Positions 43,310-51,022 of a stretch of 64,000 bases of DNA are shown here, one piece after another. Position 1 is the first letter of the stretch; each line of letters opens with the position of its first letter. The notes below the pieces were generated by a model. The model saw only the letters and a list, made by a program, of their open reading frames with translations. It ran no database searches and had not been told where the DNA came from. The stretch is from an uncultured Clostridia bacterium (GTDB lineage Bacteria > Bacillota > Clostridia > Christensenellales > Borkfalkiaceae). The stretch spans positions 22,944 to 86,943 of the forward strand of contig CALVPX010000002.1 of the NCBI GenBank assembly GCA_944354265.1. The letters are read 5' to 3'. The position numbers and the translations under genes are program-made.

Positions 43310-44641
43310 TTATGGCGTAACTCTGTTTATGTCTCTCGGGAACATGGTGGCATAGCGCACGTTCTTGAATCCCAAGAGGTGCATCGTCACTCTCTCAAGA
43401 CCGATGCCAAGTCCGCCGTGGGGTGGTGCGCCGTATTTGTGCAGCATTAGGTAGGTCTCAAATTCGTCGGGGTTCATGCCAAGCCGCTTCATCTTCTCAA
43501 CCTGCATATTGTAGTCGTGTATACGCTGTCCGCCTGAAGTTATCTCCAATCCCCTGAACAGAAGGTCGAACGAAAGGGTAACTTCGGGATCTTCGGGGTC
43601 ATCCATGGTGTAGAAGGGCCTCTTTGCGCTCAGGTAGTGCGTCACGAACAGAAAGTCGGAATTATACTGCTGCTTTGCCCATTTGCCCAAAAATGCCTCT
43701 TCCTCGGGTTCGAAGTCCTTCATGTCTGTTATGTTCTTGAGCTTTTTAATGCAAAGTTCCTTGGCGTCCTTAAAGCGTATGCAGGGGATAGATTTAATTT
43801 CGGGAATATCCACCTTCAAAAGTTCAACTTCGGGCGCGTACTCGGTCTTGAGCAGGTTCATAATATACTGCAATGCGCCCGTCTCCATGTTCATTATGTC
43901 CGTAAAATCTTCAATAAATCCCATTTCAAAGTCCATTGAAATGTATTCGTTGAGGTGGCGGGAGGTATCGTGGTGCTCCGCTCTGAAAACGGGACCTATT
44001 TCAAACACCCTCTCAAATACGGGCACAAGCGCCTGTTTGTATAGCTGAGGGCTCTGCGCAAGGTATACGGTTTTGCCGAAGTAGTCAAGCTTGAACACGT
44101 TGGTTCCGCCCTCGGCACCGGCAAAATTTATCTTGGGGGTATGAACTTCCGTGAAATTCTGACTTGTAAGGAATTCACGGAATCCGCGCTGAATACCTTC
44201 CTGAATCTTGAATATTGCCCTCTCCTTGGGGTTCCTCAAAGTAACGGGACGGAAGTCGAGGTTGGTGTTCAAATCGCAGTTTATCTGCTTTTTGGAAATT
44301 ACAACGGGGGGAATGGCGGCGGGGGTGGAGAGTATCTCAATGTTCGAAATCTGCAGTTCATATCTCTCGCTGCCGTCGCGCGTCTCGCTAGGAACAACCT
44401 TGCCCGTAACTTTGGCCGAGCACTGCTCCACAACGTCGGGCGTAAGCCTGTAGCCGGAAAATTCGGGCGAGTACACGCACTGAATAAGTTCGCGCGCCGT
44501 GCGCACCAAAATAAAAGCAAAGTCGCTCATATCTCTTATATTGTGAATAGCGCCCTTAATTGTCACCTGTTCGCCGACGTGGTTTCTGAACTGTGAATAG
44601 GGCATGCTTGTTATGGGCACGATGCCTGTCATATCTTGCAT
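43310..44641 (-). CDS. aspS: Aspartyl-tRNA synthetase, archaeal-type (possibly non-discriminating)
   Basis: A class II synthetase of 443 residues. This is the short archaeal/eukaryotic-type AspRS: an N-terminal OB anticodon domain (VTIKGAIHNIRDMSDFAFIL) followed directly by the catalytic core, with motif 2 FRAEHHDTSRHLNEYISMD and motif 3 GGLGIGLERVTMHLLG. The GAD insertion of the usual bacterial AspRS (about 590 residues) is absent. Enzymes of this type are often non-discriminating and charge tRNA-Asn with Asp for GatCAB, which would fit if no AsnRS is encoded elsewhere. AGAGGT precedes the ATG. Confidence 0.92.
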   Translation of the reverse strand: MQDMTGIVPITSMPYSQFRNHVGEQVTIKGAIHNIRDMSDFAFILVRTARELIQCVYSPEFSGYRLTPDVVEQCSAKVTGKVVPSETRDGSERYELQISNIEILSTPAAIPPVVISKKQINCDLNTNLDFRPVTLRNPKERAIFKIQEGIQRGFREFLTSQNFTEVHTPKINFAGAEGGTNVFKLDYFGKTVYLAQSPQLYKQALVPVFERVFEIGPVFRAEHHDTSRHLNEYISMDFEMGFIEDFTDIMNMETGALQYIMNLLKTEYAPEVELLKVDIPEIKSIPCIRFKDAKELCIKKLKNITDMKDFEPEEEAFLGKWAKQQYNSDFLFVTHYLSAKRPFYTMDDPEDPEVTLSFDLLFRGLEITSGGQRIHDYNMQVEKMKRLGMNPDEFETYLMLHKYGAPPHGGLGIGLERVTMHLLGFKNVRYATMFPRDINRVTP

Positions 44642-44673
44642 AATCTACCTCTGAAAATTAATTTTCACAAATA

Positions 44674-44702
44674 ATTTTACTTTAAACGCAGTCAAAAATC
44701 AA
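44674..44702 (-). promoter_or_regulatory. aspS promoter
   Basis: On the minus strand: TTGATT (44702-44697), a 17-bp spacer and TAAAAT (44679-44674), about 25 nt of leader. Confidence 0.75.
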
Positions 44703-44739
44703 GCGTTTACAGGCTTTATTTGCATAATCATGACAATAA

Positions 44740-44770
44740 GCGGCGCGCCCATGTAACATGGGCGCGCCGC
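44740..44770. terminator. Large GC hairpin upstream of aspS
   Basis: A 15-bp inverted repeat, arms GCGGCGCGCCCATGT and ACATGGGCGCGCCGC around a single A. It lies just upstream of the aspS promoter and could stop transcripts arriving from the right on the minus strand (TTATTG follows). Confidence 0.55.
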
Positions 44771-44806
44771 CTTTCCCGCTCTCTCAGGTAAACGGGGTGG
44801 GTATTG

Positions 44807-44849
44807 TTTCCGCATATGCGGTAAAATTTCAAAAATAAATCCGCTTATA
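44807..44849 (-). repeat. A/T-rich repeat with CCGC hairpin, copy 1
   Basis: On the + strand: TTTCCGC-ATAT-GCGG, then AAAATTTCAAAAATAAATCC and GCTTAT. It recurs at 44923-44965 with a different 4-base loop (TTCA). Each copy lies beside a long GC hairpin. Confidence 0.65.
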
Positions 44850-44866
44850 GCTGATTTATATTTATG

Positions 44867-44895
44867 ATTATATCATGTCGCCAAAGCTTTTTAAA
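44867..44895 (-). promoter_or_regulatory. Second minus-strand promoter upstream of aspS
   Basis: On the minus strand: TTTAAA (44895-44890), 17 bp, then TGATATAAT, an extended -10 (TATAAT 44872-44867). It could give a short RNA ending at the 44740-44770 hairpin, or a longer aspS leader. Confidence 0.45.
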
Positions 44896-44896
44896 C

Positions 44897-44919
44897 CGCC
44901 GCCCGCGTTGCGGGCGGCG
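44897..44919. repeat. GC hairpin between the two repeat copies
   Basis: CGCCGCCCGC/GCGGGCGGCG with loop GTT, a 10-bp stem. No clear T run on either side. Confidence 0.5.
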
Positions 44920-44922
44920 TAA

Positions 44923-44965
44923 TTTCCGCTTCAGCGGCAAAATTTCAAAAAATAAATCCGCTTAT
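44923..44965 (-). repeat. A/T-rich repeat with CCGC hairpin, copy 2
   Basis: On the + strand: TTTCCGC-TTCA-GCGG, then AAAATTTCAAAAAATAAATC and CGCTTAT. See the copy at 44807. Confidence 0.65.
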
Positions 44966-44976
44966 GCCGTGTTATG

Positions 44977-45136
44977 AAAAAGTATTAACCCGCTTCTCGC
45001 AGGTGGGTGCGCCGAAGCGGAAATTATTCGGACTTTCCGTATATAATACAGACCTTGCCTATTCCCGCGAACAAAACGCTCCCGTAAATTATCTGTGGAT
45101 TACGAATTTCCCATACCACGCACACAGCAGACTTAA
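44977..45136 (-). ncRNA. Candidate small RNA (6S-like) upstream of aspS
   Basis: A consensus-like minus-strand promoter precedes about 160 nt without a convincing ORF, ending at a run of five T. The RNA can form a rod. UUAA at both ends pairs, then UCU/AGA and GUGUGC/GCGCAC. GGAAAUU pairs with AAUUUCC across a bulged middle, and ACAGA with UCUGU near the tip. A long bulged rod beside aspS recalls the 6S RNA of Bacillus, which I remember as lying next to aspS. I cannot confirm the 6S consensus by eye, so the class is a suggestion only. Confidence 0.45.
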
Positions 45137-45140
45137 TCAT

Positions 45141-45169
45141 ATTATACCACCGACATAGCAAAAAATCAA
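45141..45169 (-). promoter_or_regulatory. Promoter of the candidate small RNA
   Basis: On the minus strand: TTGATT (45169-45164), a 17-bp spacer and TATAAT (45146-45141). Transcription would start near 45134-45136. Confidence 0.7.
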
Positions 45170-45319
45170 CGGAATTATCAAAATTTGTCTGTATGGCTAT
45201 ATTTGGCAGTAAAATTGCGGTTTTGTAAAATTATTAAACAAAGTGTGTAAAAAATGTTATGGCTTGCGCAATTGCTGAAAATGTCTTACACAATATGGTG
45301 AATTTTTATCATTTGCAAT

Positions 45320-45348
45320 TGACATTACAAAAGTCTTGTGGTACAATT
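45320..45348 (+). promoter_or_regulatory. Promoter of the lipoprotein-pectate lyase operon
   Basis: A perfect TTGACA (45320-45325), a 17-bp spacer and TACAAT (45343-45348). A hairpin AAGGGGC/GCCCCTT (45363-45382) lies in the leader, upstream of a GGAGG site. Confidence 0.85.
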
Positions 45349-45407
45349 ACCGTGTATGAATCAAGGGGCGGCTTGCCCCTTACATAATTTAAAATTGGAG
45401 GAATGTA

Positions 45408-46418
45408 ATGAAAAAACTCAAAGTTCTGCTCTCCGCAGTATTGACTTGTGTTTTGGCGTTCTCGCTCGCGGGTTGTACAGACAACACCGAAGAACCGCAG
45501 CCCGGCGAAGAAGAACCCGCTATCGAGCTTTTAGAGTTCAGCATCGATGCAACCGAAGCCAAAACCGAGTTTTTCGTCGGGGAATCCTACAGCTCGGAAG
45601 GGCTTATAGCCTACAGAGGCACCCGCAACAATGAGGATAATACCTTTACGTACGATGAAGAGATCTCGATAAGCGAATGCACAATCGACTCTTCTGAATA
45701 CAACGCCAATGTTGTCGGTGAGTACCAAATCAATGTAAGCTATACGTTGGAGGGACAAACCTTATCCGATTCCTACACGGTAAGCGTAGTTCGCTCAGTC
45801 CGCGTAAATACCCTTTCGCTTGAACTTGTAAACGTCAAAACTTTGTACGACCTCGGCGATGAATTTACTTACGAAGGCCTTGTGGCAACGGCTATAGACC
45901 ACAATTTTGCCGACGGCACAAATTCAGCGCCCTACGATGTTTCCGATAGCGTAGTAATCGATTCGTCTCAGTTTAACAGCGATGTAGTGGGCACTTACAC
46001 AATAACTGTAAGTTACACCAAGGATGAAACTACTGTACAGACGACGTATAATGTAGAAGTAAGACTCGCAGCAGGTCTTGTCCTCGCTCTTCCCGATGGG
46101 CAGGGAGATACATATACCCTGTCCGCCGGCGGCACAGAAATAGACGTTACCAATTTCGCTGTTTATGCGGCAAACGCAAATGGACAGTATGGTGACCCTA
46201 TCACCGAAGGCATTACGTTCAAAGCTTTCCGCGGCAACGTTGAATATACCATAACCGACGGTAAGTTTACTGCAGATCAGGCAGGCGCCTATAACATTTG
46301 GGCTTATTGCGAAGATTACAACATTCCCGGTACGGATATCGTCGTCGATATAAACGGCTTTATTATCATTTACGTCGTCGACAACGCCGGCGCCGCCACC
46401 CAAGGCGAGGAGGTGTAA
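45408..46418 (+). CDS. Lipoprotein with bacterial Ig-like (Big_3-type) domains
   Basis: A 336-residue surface lipoprotein. The signal is [20 protein letters not shown] with lipobox LAGC (Cys about 23). An acidic linker (EEPQPGEEEP) leads to two similar Ig-like domains. Each has a YxxGExxxxEGL-type opening (FVGESYSSEGLIA; YDLGDEFTYEGLVA) and a closing VVGEYQINVSYT or VVGTYTITVSYT segment. A third beta-rich region follows. The gene lies 3 bases before the pectate lyase in one operon, so a role as cell-wall or sugar-binding partner of that enzyme is plausible. The substrate is not deducible. Confidence 0.82.
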   Translation: MKKLKVLLSAVLTCVLAFSLAGCTDNTEEPQPGEEEPAIELLEFSIDATEAKTEFFVGESYSSEGLIAYRGTRNNEDNTFTYDEEISISECTIDSSEYNANVVGEYQINVSYTLEGQTLSDSYTVSVVRSVRVNTLSLELVNVKTLYDLGDEFTYEGLVATAIDHNFADGTNSAPYDVSDSVVIDSSQFNSDVVGTYTITVSYTKDETTVQTTYNVEVRLAAGLVLALPDGQGDTYTLSAGGTEIDVTNFAVYAANANGQYGDPITEGITFKAFRGNVEYTITDGKFTADQAGAYNIWAYCEDYNIPGTDIVVDINGFIIIYVVDNAGAATQGEEV

Positions 46419-46421
46419 ATA

Positions 46422-49400
46422 ATGGTTAACAGCAAAAAGAAAAAGATCTTATCTACATTAGCAGTAATCGCCGTTGCGGCTACTGCAACTCTCGGCGGAT
46501 TGTCTCTCGTCGGCGGCTCAAATGTGCCCTTCAACATAGCCAATGCAGACACTGAGATAATAAATAAAACACCTGAATCCGAAGCTACCAAATATTATGT
46601 CGGTACTCCTTCCGAGGGTGCCGCAGGAACGGGCACTTCGGCGGACGATCCCATGTCTCCCGATAGTTTCACGGCGGTACTGTCAAGCTTAAAGCCCGGC
46701 GATATTGTTTATGTCATGCCCGGCATGCACTCCGTTTCCGCTACATGGGCTGTGGGCAGACTGTCCGACAGTGAATCTACGGGCAACTATGTCAACGGCA
46801 CTTACGACGACTACATCGTTTTCAAAGCTTACGACGAATCGCAGCAGACAGTTTTGGATTTCAGCAACATGACGTTTGTTTCCACAAACCGCGGCGTTCA
46901 CATCTACGGCAGCTACTATTATTGGAGCGGCATAGATATCTGCGGCGCGGGCGACAACGGCATGTACATAGGCGGCAACTACAACGTCGTCGAAAACTGC
47001 GAATTCTACAACAACCGCGACACCGGCCTGCAGCTCGGCCGTAACTTCTCGTCTAACGGCACGATCAATACATGGCCCAATTACAACCTTATCAGAAATT
47101 GCACGTCGCATAACAACTACGATAACGAAACCAAGGGCGAAAACGCCGATGGCTTCGCGGCAAAACTTACGGTAGGTTACCATAACATATTTGACGGCTG
47201 CGTTGCATACCGCAACTCGGACGACGGTTGGGACCTCTACGGCAAGGAAGATACCGGCATAATCGGCACGGTCTACATGTATAACTGCGTCGCATTCGAA
47301 AACGGCTTCCTTGAAACTACTCAGGGCGAGTTCAACGAAAGCGTAAACTCTCTCGAAAGCGCCCTTGAAACCACACCCGACTCATACACAACCCAGAACG
47401 GCGACGGCAACGGCTTCAAACTCGGCGGTTCCACGCTCGAAGGCGACGTGTATATGTACAACTGCTATGCGTTCAATAACCGCATGCACGGCGTAACCGA
47501 TAACTCCAACCCCGGCGTTATCTCGCTGACAAACGTCATCTCATACAACAACTCTGCTTCTATCGATAACAATTCGACAAGCGAAACATTCGGACAGATA
47601 ACAAGATGGACGACTACGCACAACAACATCGACATCGCGCGTTCCGAATCGAGCTACAACAACATGACGGGTGTTCTCTCCGTTTACAACGGCAGGAATG
47701 GCATTGACGCCTATATGGCTGCGGCTGAAAATTGTCTGCTTGCGGGCGGAAGCAACAGATGGTACAGAATAGACGATTCCATCGACGCCAATACAATTTT
47801 CGGCAATCCCGGCGAAAGCGTTGATACGGTAGCTGCCGCAGATATCTTTGCCGCGCTCCCCGCAAACGACCTCGGCGTAAGCGGTATCGATATCCACTCT
47901 GCATGGCGCAATGAAGACGGCTCTCTGAATTTGGGCGACATTCTCAGAATCAAGGATTATTCGGTTCTCGGCTTTGAAGAGGGAGAGATAGGCGCAAACC
48001 TTTCTCAGGATTCGCAGGCAGATTACGTTCTTCCCGATTATACCTTCCTCACGGACGACAGCCTCACCTCTGACGAGGCAGCTCGCGCACAGGCGATCGA
48101 AGATATGATATATGTCCCCGTAAAGGCAGATTCCGTATATCAGGACTTCGACCTCACAGCCTCTCTGTTGGGCAGCGTTAACGTCTCATGGACATCCTCC
48201 GATCCCGAAATCATCGATATAGCCGATGAAGGCACGCCCTCCGTTTCGGGTGTAAACCACATCCGTGCAGTCGTTTACCGCGATATAAACGGCGACCATG
48301 ATGTAACCCTCACCGCAACGGCTACCGTCGGCAGTACGCGCGTTGAAAAGACATTCACTCTGACGGTAAAGCAGAACGAATATATCGTCGGCGATATCAT
48401 CGTCGAAGGCGTAAACATCAGTAATGATTCCTACATCACTACGCAGTTCTCCCTCATTGACGAACCCGTTGTCAACGTTCTCAATCAGGCCGACTATAGC
48501 GGCAAGCTTCTTCCCGAAGGTTCCTATACTGTAGAAACAACTTATATGTATGCTCCCGTAAAGGGCGCCGACATGGTGCAAGTTGCAGCCTTCACGCCTT
48601 CTAATGCAGGTATATTTGAAATAACCAAAAATGTAACCTGCGGCTCAACGTCCAACAGCTACACATACACGTTGTATGTAGTCAGCCAGAATGCCGACGT
48701 TGAATTCCTCGGCGAACCTTCCATAGGCGTAACTTATGGCGGATTTACCATCGGCGGCGAATTGAACAACGTCTCCGGTACACTGTACGCCATGGCGGCA
48801 GAAGAGGTACCCACCGTTTCAGAGCTCAAGCTCTACGGTCAGAGCTACGATATCACTACCGATAACATTACGGCTCAGTTTGAAGCTGAAAACGCAGGCG
48901 GATACACAGTTTACTATGTAATCTGCAATCCCGCAGGCGCCGCTACTACCGATGTGCTGTCTACAACCATCACGACGCAGTCCATCTCCACTATAGATGA
49001 ACTGCAGGAACTCGTTTTAACCGGCGGTCAGCCCAACGTAATTTATCAGTTGGCAAACGATATAAGCTTTGCAGACTACACAGGCACATGGGATAACGGC
49101 GGTTCCGAAGGCTTCGTCGGCTATCTCGACGGCAACGGCCACACCATTTCAGACCTTACAATAAATGCAACTTCCACAGGCGAAGGCGCGTTCATACAGC
49201 GTCTGTATGGCGGCACGCTCATCAACATCAACTTCGACGAAATACACATTACAAGCACTGCAAACCGTGCCGGTATCTTCGCCGAGGCATACAGCGGCAA
49301 CCTCATCAACATCAAGATGACCAATGTCGATGTTCATTCAAACGGCCAGCGCGTAGGCGGTCTCATCGGTCAGGTATTCGAAGCTAAGGGCACGCTGCCT

Positions 49401-50087
49401 CTCATCATCGACAGAGTATCCCTCGTCAACGATGAGTTCCACGCCATCACAAGCAACGACAGGCGCGCCGCAGGTATCGTGGGCTTCTTGCAGGTCAACA
49501 CCAGCCCCGAGTCCGCGCTTGTAGACATACGTATCTCCAACTGCTATGTAGATTCCATAATAGGCGACAGAGATGCGGTATACACCATGGATGACGACGG
49601 CAACGCTATTGCGCCCACCGCAAGCACATATTCCGGCGAACAGTTCAGCGGTATATTCGGTACGTTCGATGCCACTAACTCGGGCGCTCCTTATATCGAA
49701 AGCTACAGCCTCACCATCGACAGGTGCTACTTCGTTGGTACTGTAGCGGGTGCAAACAGAGTCTCGGGTATAATCGCTTATCAGCAGGGCACATCGCCCA
49801 TCGCAGTATCCAACTGCATAAGCTTCGGCGATATATATTATCAGGCTTCGGACGCTCCTCTTACGATTGCAGAAAAGAACGCTTCCGGCATATTCGGCGG
49901 CTATGTGGCAACAGCGGCAACAACCGTCCGCAACTGCTTCGCTAAGCTTGCCGAAGATAACGAAGTTTACTCTGTAGCCGTTATCTACGCGTCGAACATT
50001 GGCGACCTGTCCTTCTGGACCGACAGAGCTACCTTCGATATGGAAAATATTTGGCAGTTTGTCGACGGAGTGGTAACCTTAAGATAA
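46422..50087 (+). CDS. Large secreted pectate lyase-like protein (PL9 family)
   Basis: A 1221-residue secreted protein. The signal peptide is about 1-42 (NSKKKKILSTLAVIAVAATA, cleavage near ANADTE). Residues about 55-470 form a right-handed beta-helix of the PL9 type: YYVGTPSEGAAGTGTSADDP at the start, then the calcium/catalytic block ENADGFAAKLTVG and YRNSDDGWDLYGKED, where the family's Lys base and Asp cluster are present. An Ig-like domain (VSWTSSDPEIIDI) and further beta domains follow. A C-terminal GLUG-like stretch (EGFVGYLDGNGHTISDLTIN) begins near residue 885. No LPXTG anchor is seen. It should cut polygalacturonate outside the cell, implying plant-pectin use. Confidence 0.85.
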   Translation: MVNSKKKKILSTLAVIAVAATATLGGLSLVGGSNVPFNIANADTEIINKTPESEATKYYVGTPSEGAAGTGTSADDPMSPDSFTAVLSSLKPGDIVYVMPGMHSVSATWAVGRLSDSESTGNYVNGTYDDYIVFKAYDESQQTVLDFSNMTFVSTNRGVHIYGSYYYWSGIDICGAGDNGMYIGGNYNVVENCEFYNNRDTGLQLGRNFSSNGTINTWPNYNLIRNCTSHNNYDNETKGENADGFAAKLTVGYHNIFDGCVAYRNSDDGWDLYGKEDTGIIGTVYMYNCVAFENGFLETTQGEFNESVNSLESALETTPDSYTTQNGDGNGFKLGGSTLEGDVYMYNCYAFNNRMHGVTDNSNPGVISLTNVISYNNSASIDNNSTSETFGQITRWTTTHNNIDIARSESSYNNMTGVLSVYNGRNGIDAYMAAAENCLLAGGSNRWYRIDDSIDANTIFGNPGESVDTVAAADIFAALPANDLGVSGIDIHSAWRNEDGSLNLGDILRIKDYSVLGFEEGEIGANLSQDSQADYVLPDYTFLTDDSLTSDEAARAQAIEDMIYVPVKADSVYQDFDLTASLLGSVNVSWTSSDPEIIDIADEGTPSVSGVNHIRAVVYRDINGDHDVTLTATATVGSTRVEKTFTLTVKQNEYIVGDIIVEGVNISNDSYITTQFSLIDEPVVNVLNQADYSGKLLPEGSYTVETTYMYAPVKGADMVQVAAFTPSNAGIFEITKNVTCGSTSNSYTYTLYVVSQNADVEFLGEPSIGVTYGGFTIGGELNNVSGTLYAMAAEEVPTVSELKLYGQSYDITTDNITAQFEAENAGGYTVYYVICNPAGAATTDVLSTTITTQSISTIDELQELVLTGGQPNVIYQLANDISFADYTGTWDNGGSEGFVGYLDGNGHTISDLTINATSTGEGAFIQRLYGGTLININFDEIHITSTANRAGIFAEAYSGNLINIKMTNVDVHSNGQRVGGLIGQVFEAKGTLPLIIDRVSLVNDEFHAITSNDRRAAGIVGFLQVNTSPESALVDIRISNCYVDSIIGDRDAVYTMDDDGNAIAPTASTYSGEQFSGIFGTFDATNSGAPYIESYSLTIDRCYFVGTVAGANRVSGIIAYQQGTSPIAVSNCISFGDIYYQASDAPLTIAEKNASGIFGGYVATAATTVRNCFAKLAEDNEVYSVAVIYASNIGDLSFWTDRATFDMENIWQFVDGVVTLR

Positions 50088-50112
50088 TTTGGTACAAAGT
50101 ATCTTAAAAAAT

Positions 50113-50152
50113 AAAATACCCGGCTGGCAGAAAAGCCCGCCGGGTATTTTTT
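50113..50152. terminator. Terminator after the pectate lyase
   Basis: A 10-bp outer stem AATACCCGGC/GCCGGGTATT with TTTTTT after it and A-rich text before it, so it can work on both strands. Confidence 0.85.
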
Positions 50153-50153
50153 A

Positions 50154-50183
50154 CATAGGCCGCGCAATTTTGCGCGGCCTATG
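50154..50183. repeat. Perfect 14-bp inverted repeat
   Basis: CATAGGCCGCGCAA and its complement around TT. It lies between two terminators of convergent operons and has no T run. Confidence 0.5.
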
Positions 50184-50215
50184 TAATATGGTAAGTCACC
50201 GCAATACAATCAAAC

Positions 50216-50242
50216 GGGGCGCAGGATCTAATCCTGCGCCCC
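50216..50242 (-). terminator. Terminator of the minus-strand tkt operon
   Basis: GGGGCGCAGGAT/ATCCTGCGCCCC with a 3-nt loop, followed on the minus strand by GTTTGATTG. Confidence 0.65.
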
Positions 50243-50269
50243 GCAATTCATGCAATTAAATTATTAAGT

Positions 50270-51022
50270 TCAACACTTAACAGCTCTCATCCTCAGGCGC
50301 ACATAGTCGGCATACCATTTGCCGCCCGTATACAGCTTGCCCCTCAGGTTCTCGGCGGCCGCACGGCGTATCTCGTCGCACAAGTCGGCGTCGATGCCTT
50401 CAAAGGGTTTGCGGACAAACATCTTCATCCATTCTTCAAGTCCGTTGTCGCCTTCAAGAGGAGTGGGGCGGGGGAAGAGGCGGGCGTGAGTCACAAACAA
50501 TCCCGTGCCCTCTAAAAGTGAGGAGTACTGCCCCACAGTGGGGAAGTAGAAGGGCATAACATACTTTAACCCCCGCGCCTCAAACTGCCTTTGCAACTCT
50601 TCGTGAATGAGCTCGTTGTTGCTGTATCCGCCCATTTCAAACACAAATTGTCCGCCCTTTTTAAGGCAGTTCTTCACGCACAGCATCATGTCGGGCTGTC
50701 TGTCCCCGTCTATCCAATGCAGAACCGCGTTCGAAAAAACAACGTCAAACTGTTCGTCAAAGTTAAAATCGGTAGCGTCGCCCTTTACAAATTCAAGCTG
50801 AGGGTACGTCCTGCGCGCCAAGGCAAGCTGACTGTCGGACGAGTCCATGCCCGTGACCTCATGCCCGAGGTCGGCGAGCGCCTTAGTCAGCGTCCCGTTG
50901 CCGCATCCGAGGTCGAGCACGCGCAGCTTTTCGCCCTTGATGAGTTTGATGACTTCCCGCCCGTAGTCGGGCACAAACGAAAAGTGTGCCGCGTAGGTCT
51001 CTGCGTTCCAATCAGCGCTCAT
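50270..51022 (-). CDS. Class I SAM methyltransferase (trans-aconitate methyltransferase-like)
   Basis: A 250-residue cytoplasmic methyltransferase. The SAM motifs are VLDLGCGNGTLTKAL (motif I), VTGMDSSDSQLALAR (Asp/acid loop), FVKGDATDFNF and FDVVFSNAVLHWI. The order and the HWI motif resemble Tam. The presence of an aconitase-like hydratase at 5.4 kb is suggestive but not proof of a trans-aconitate substrate. Its ATG overlaps the tkt stop (TGATG), so it is the last gene of the operon. Confidence 0.8.
   Translation of the reverse strand: MSADWNAETYAAHFSFVPDYGREVIKLIKGEKLRVLDLGCGNGTLTKALADLGHEVTGMDSSDSQLALARRTYPQLEFVKGDATDFNFDEQFDVVFSNAVLHWIDGDRQPDMMLCVKNCLKKGGQFVFEMGGYSNNELIHEELQRQFEARGLKYVMPFYFPTVGQYSSLLEGTGLFVTHARLFPRPTPLEGDNGLEEWMKMFVRKPFEGIDADLCDEIRRAAAENLRGKLYTGGKWYADYVRLRMRAVKC

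Noticed and set aside
44964-45158. 64-codon + strand frame in the aspS upstream region
   Set aside because: No ribosome-binding site, lies opposite the small RNA candidate, and ends inside its promoter.
44642-45407. T-box or amino-acid riboswitch upstream of aspS
   Set aside because: No T-box consensus (TGGNACCGCG type) was found on the minus strand; the region contains hairpins, repeats and a small RNA candidate instead.
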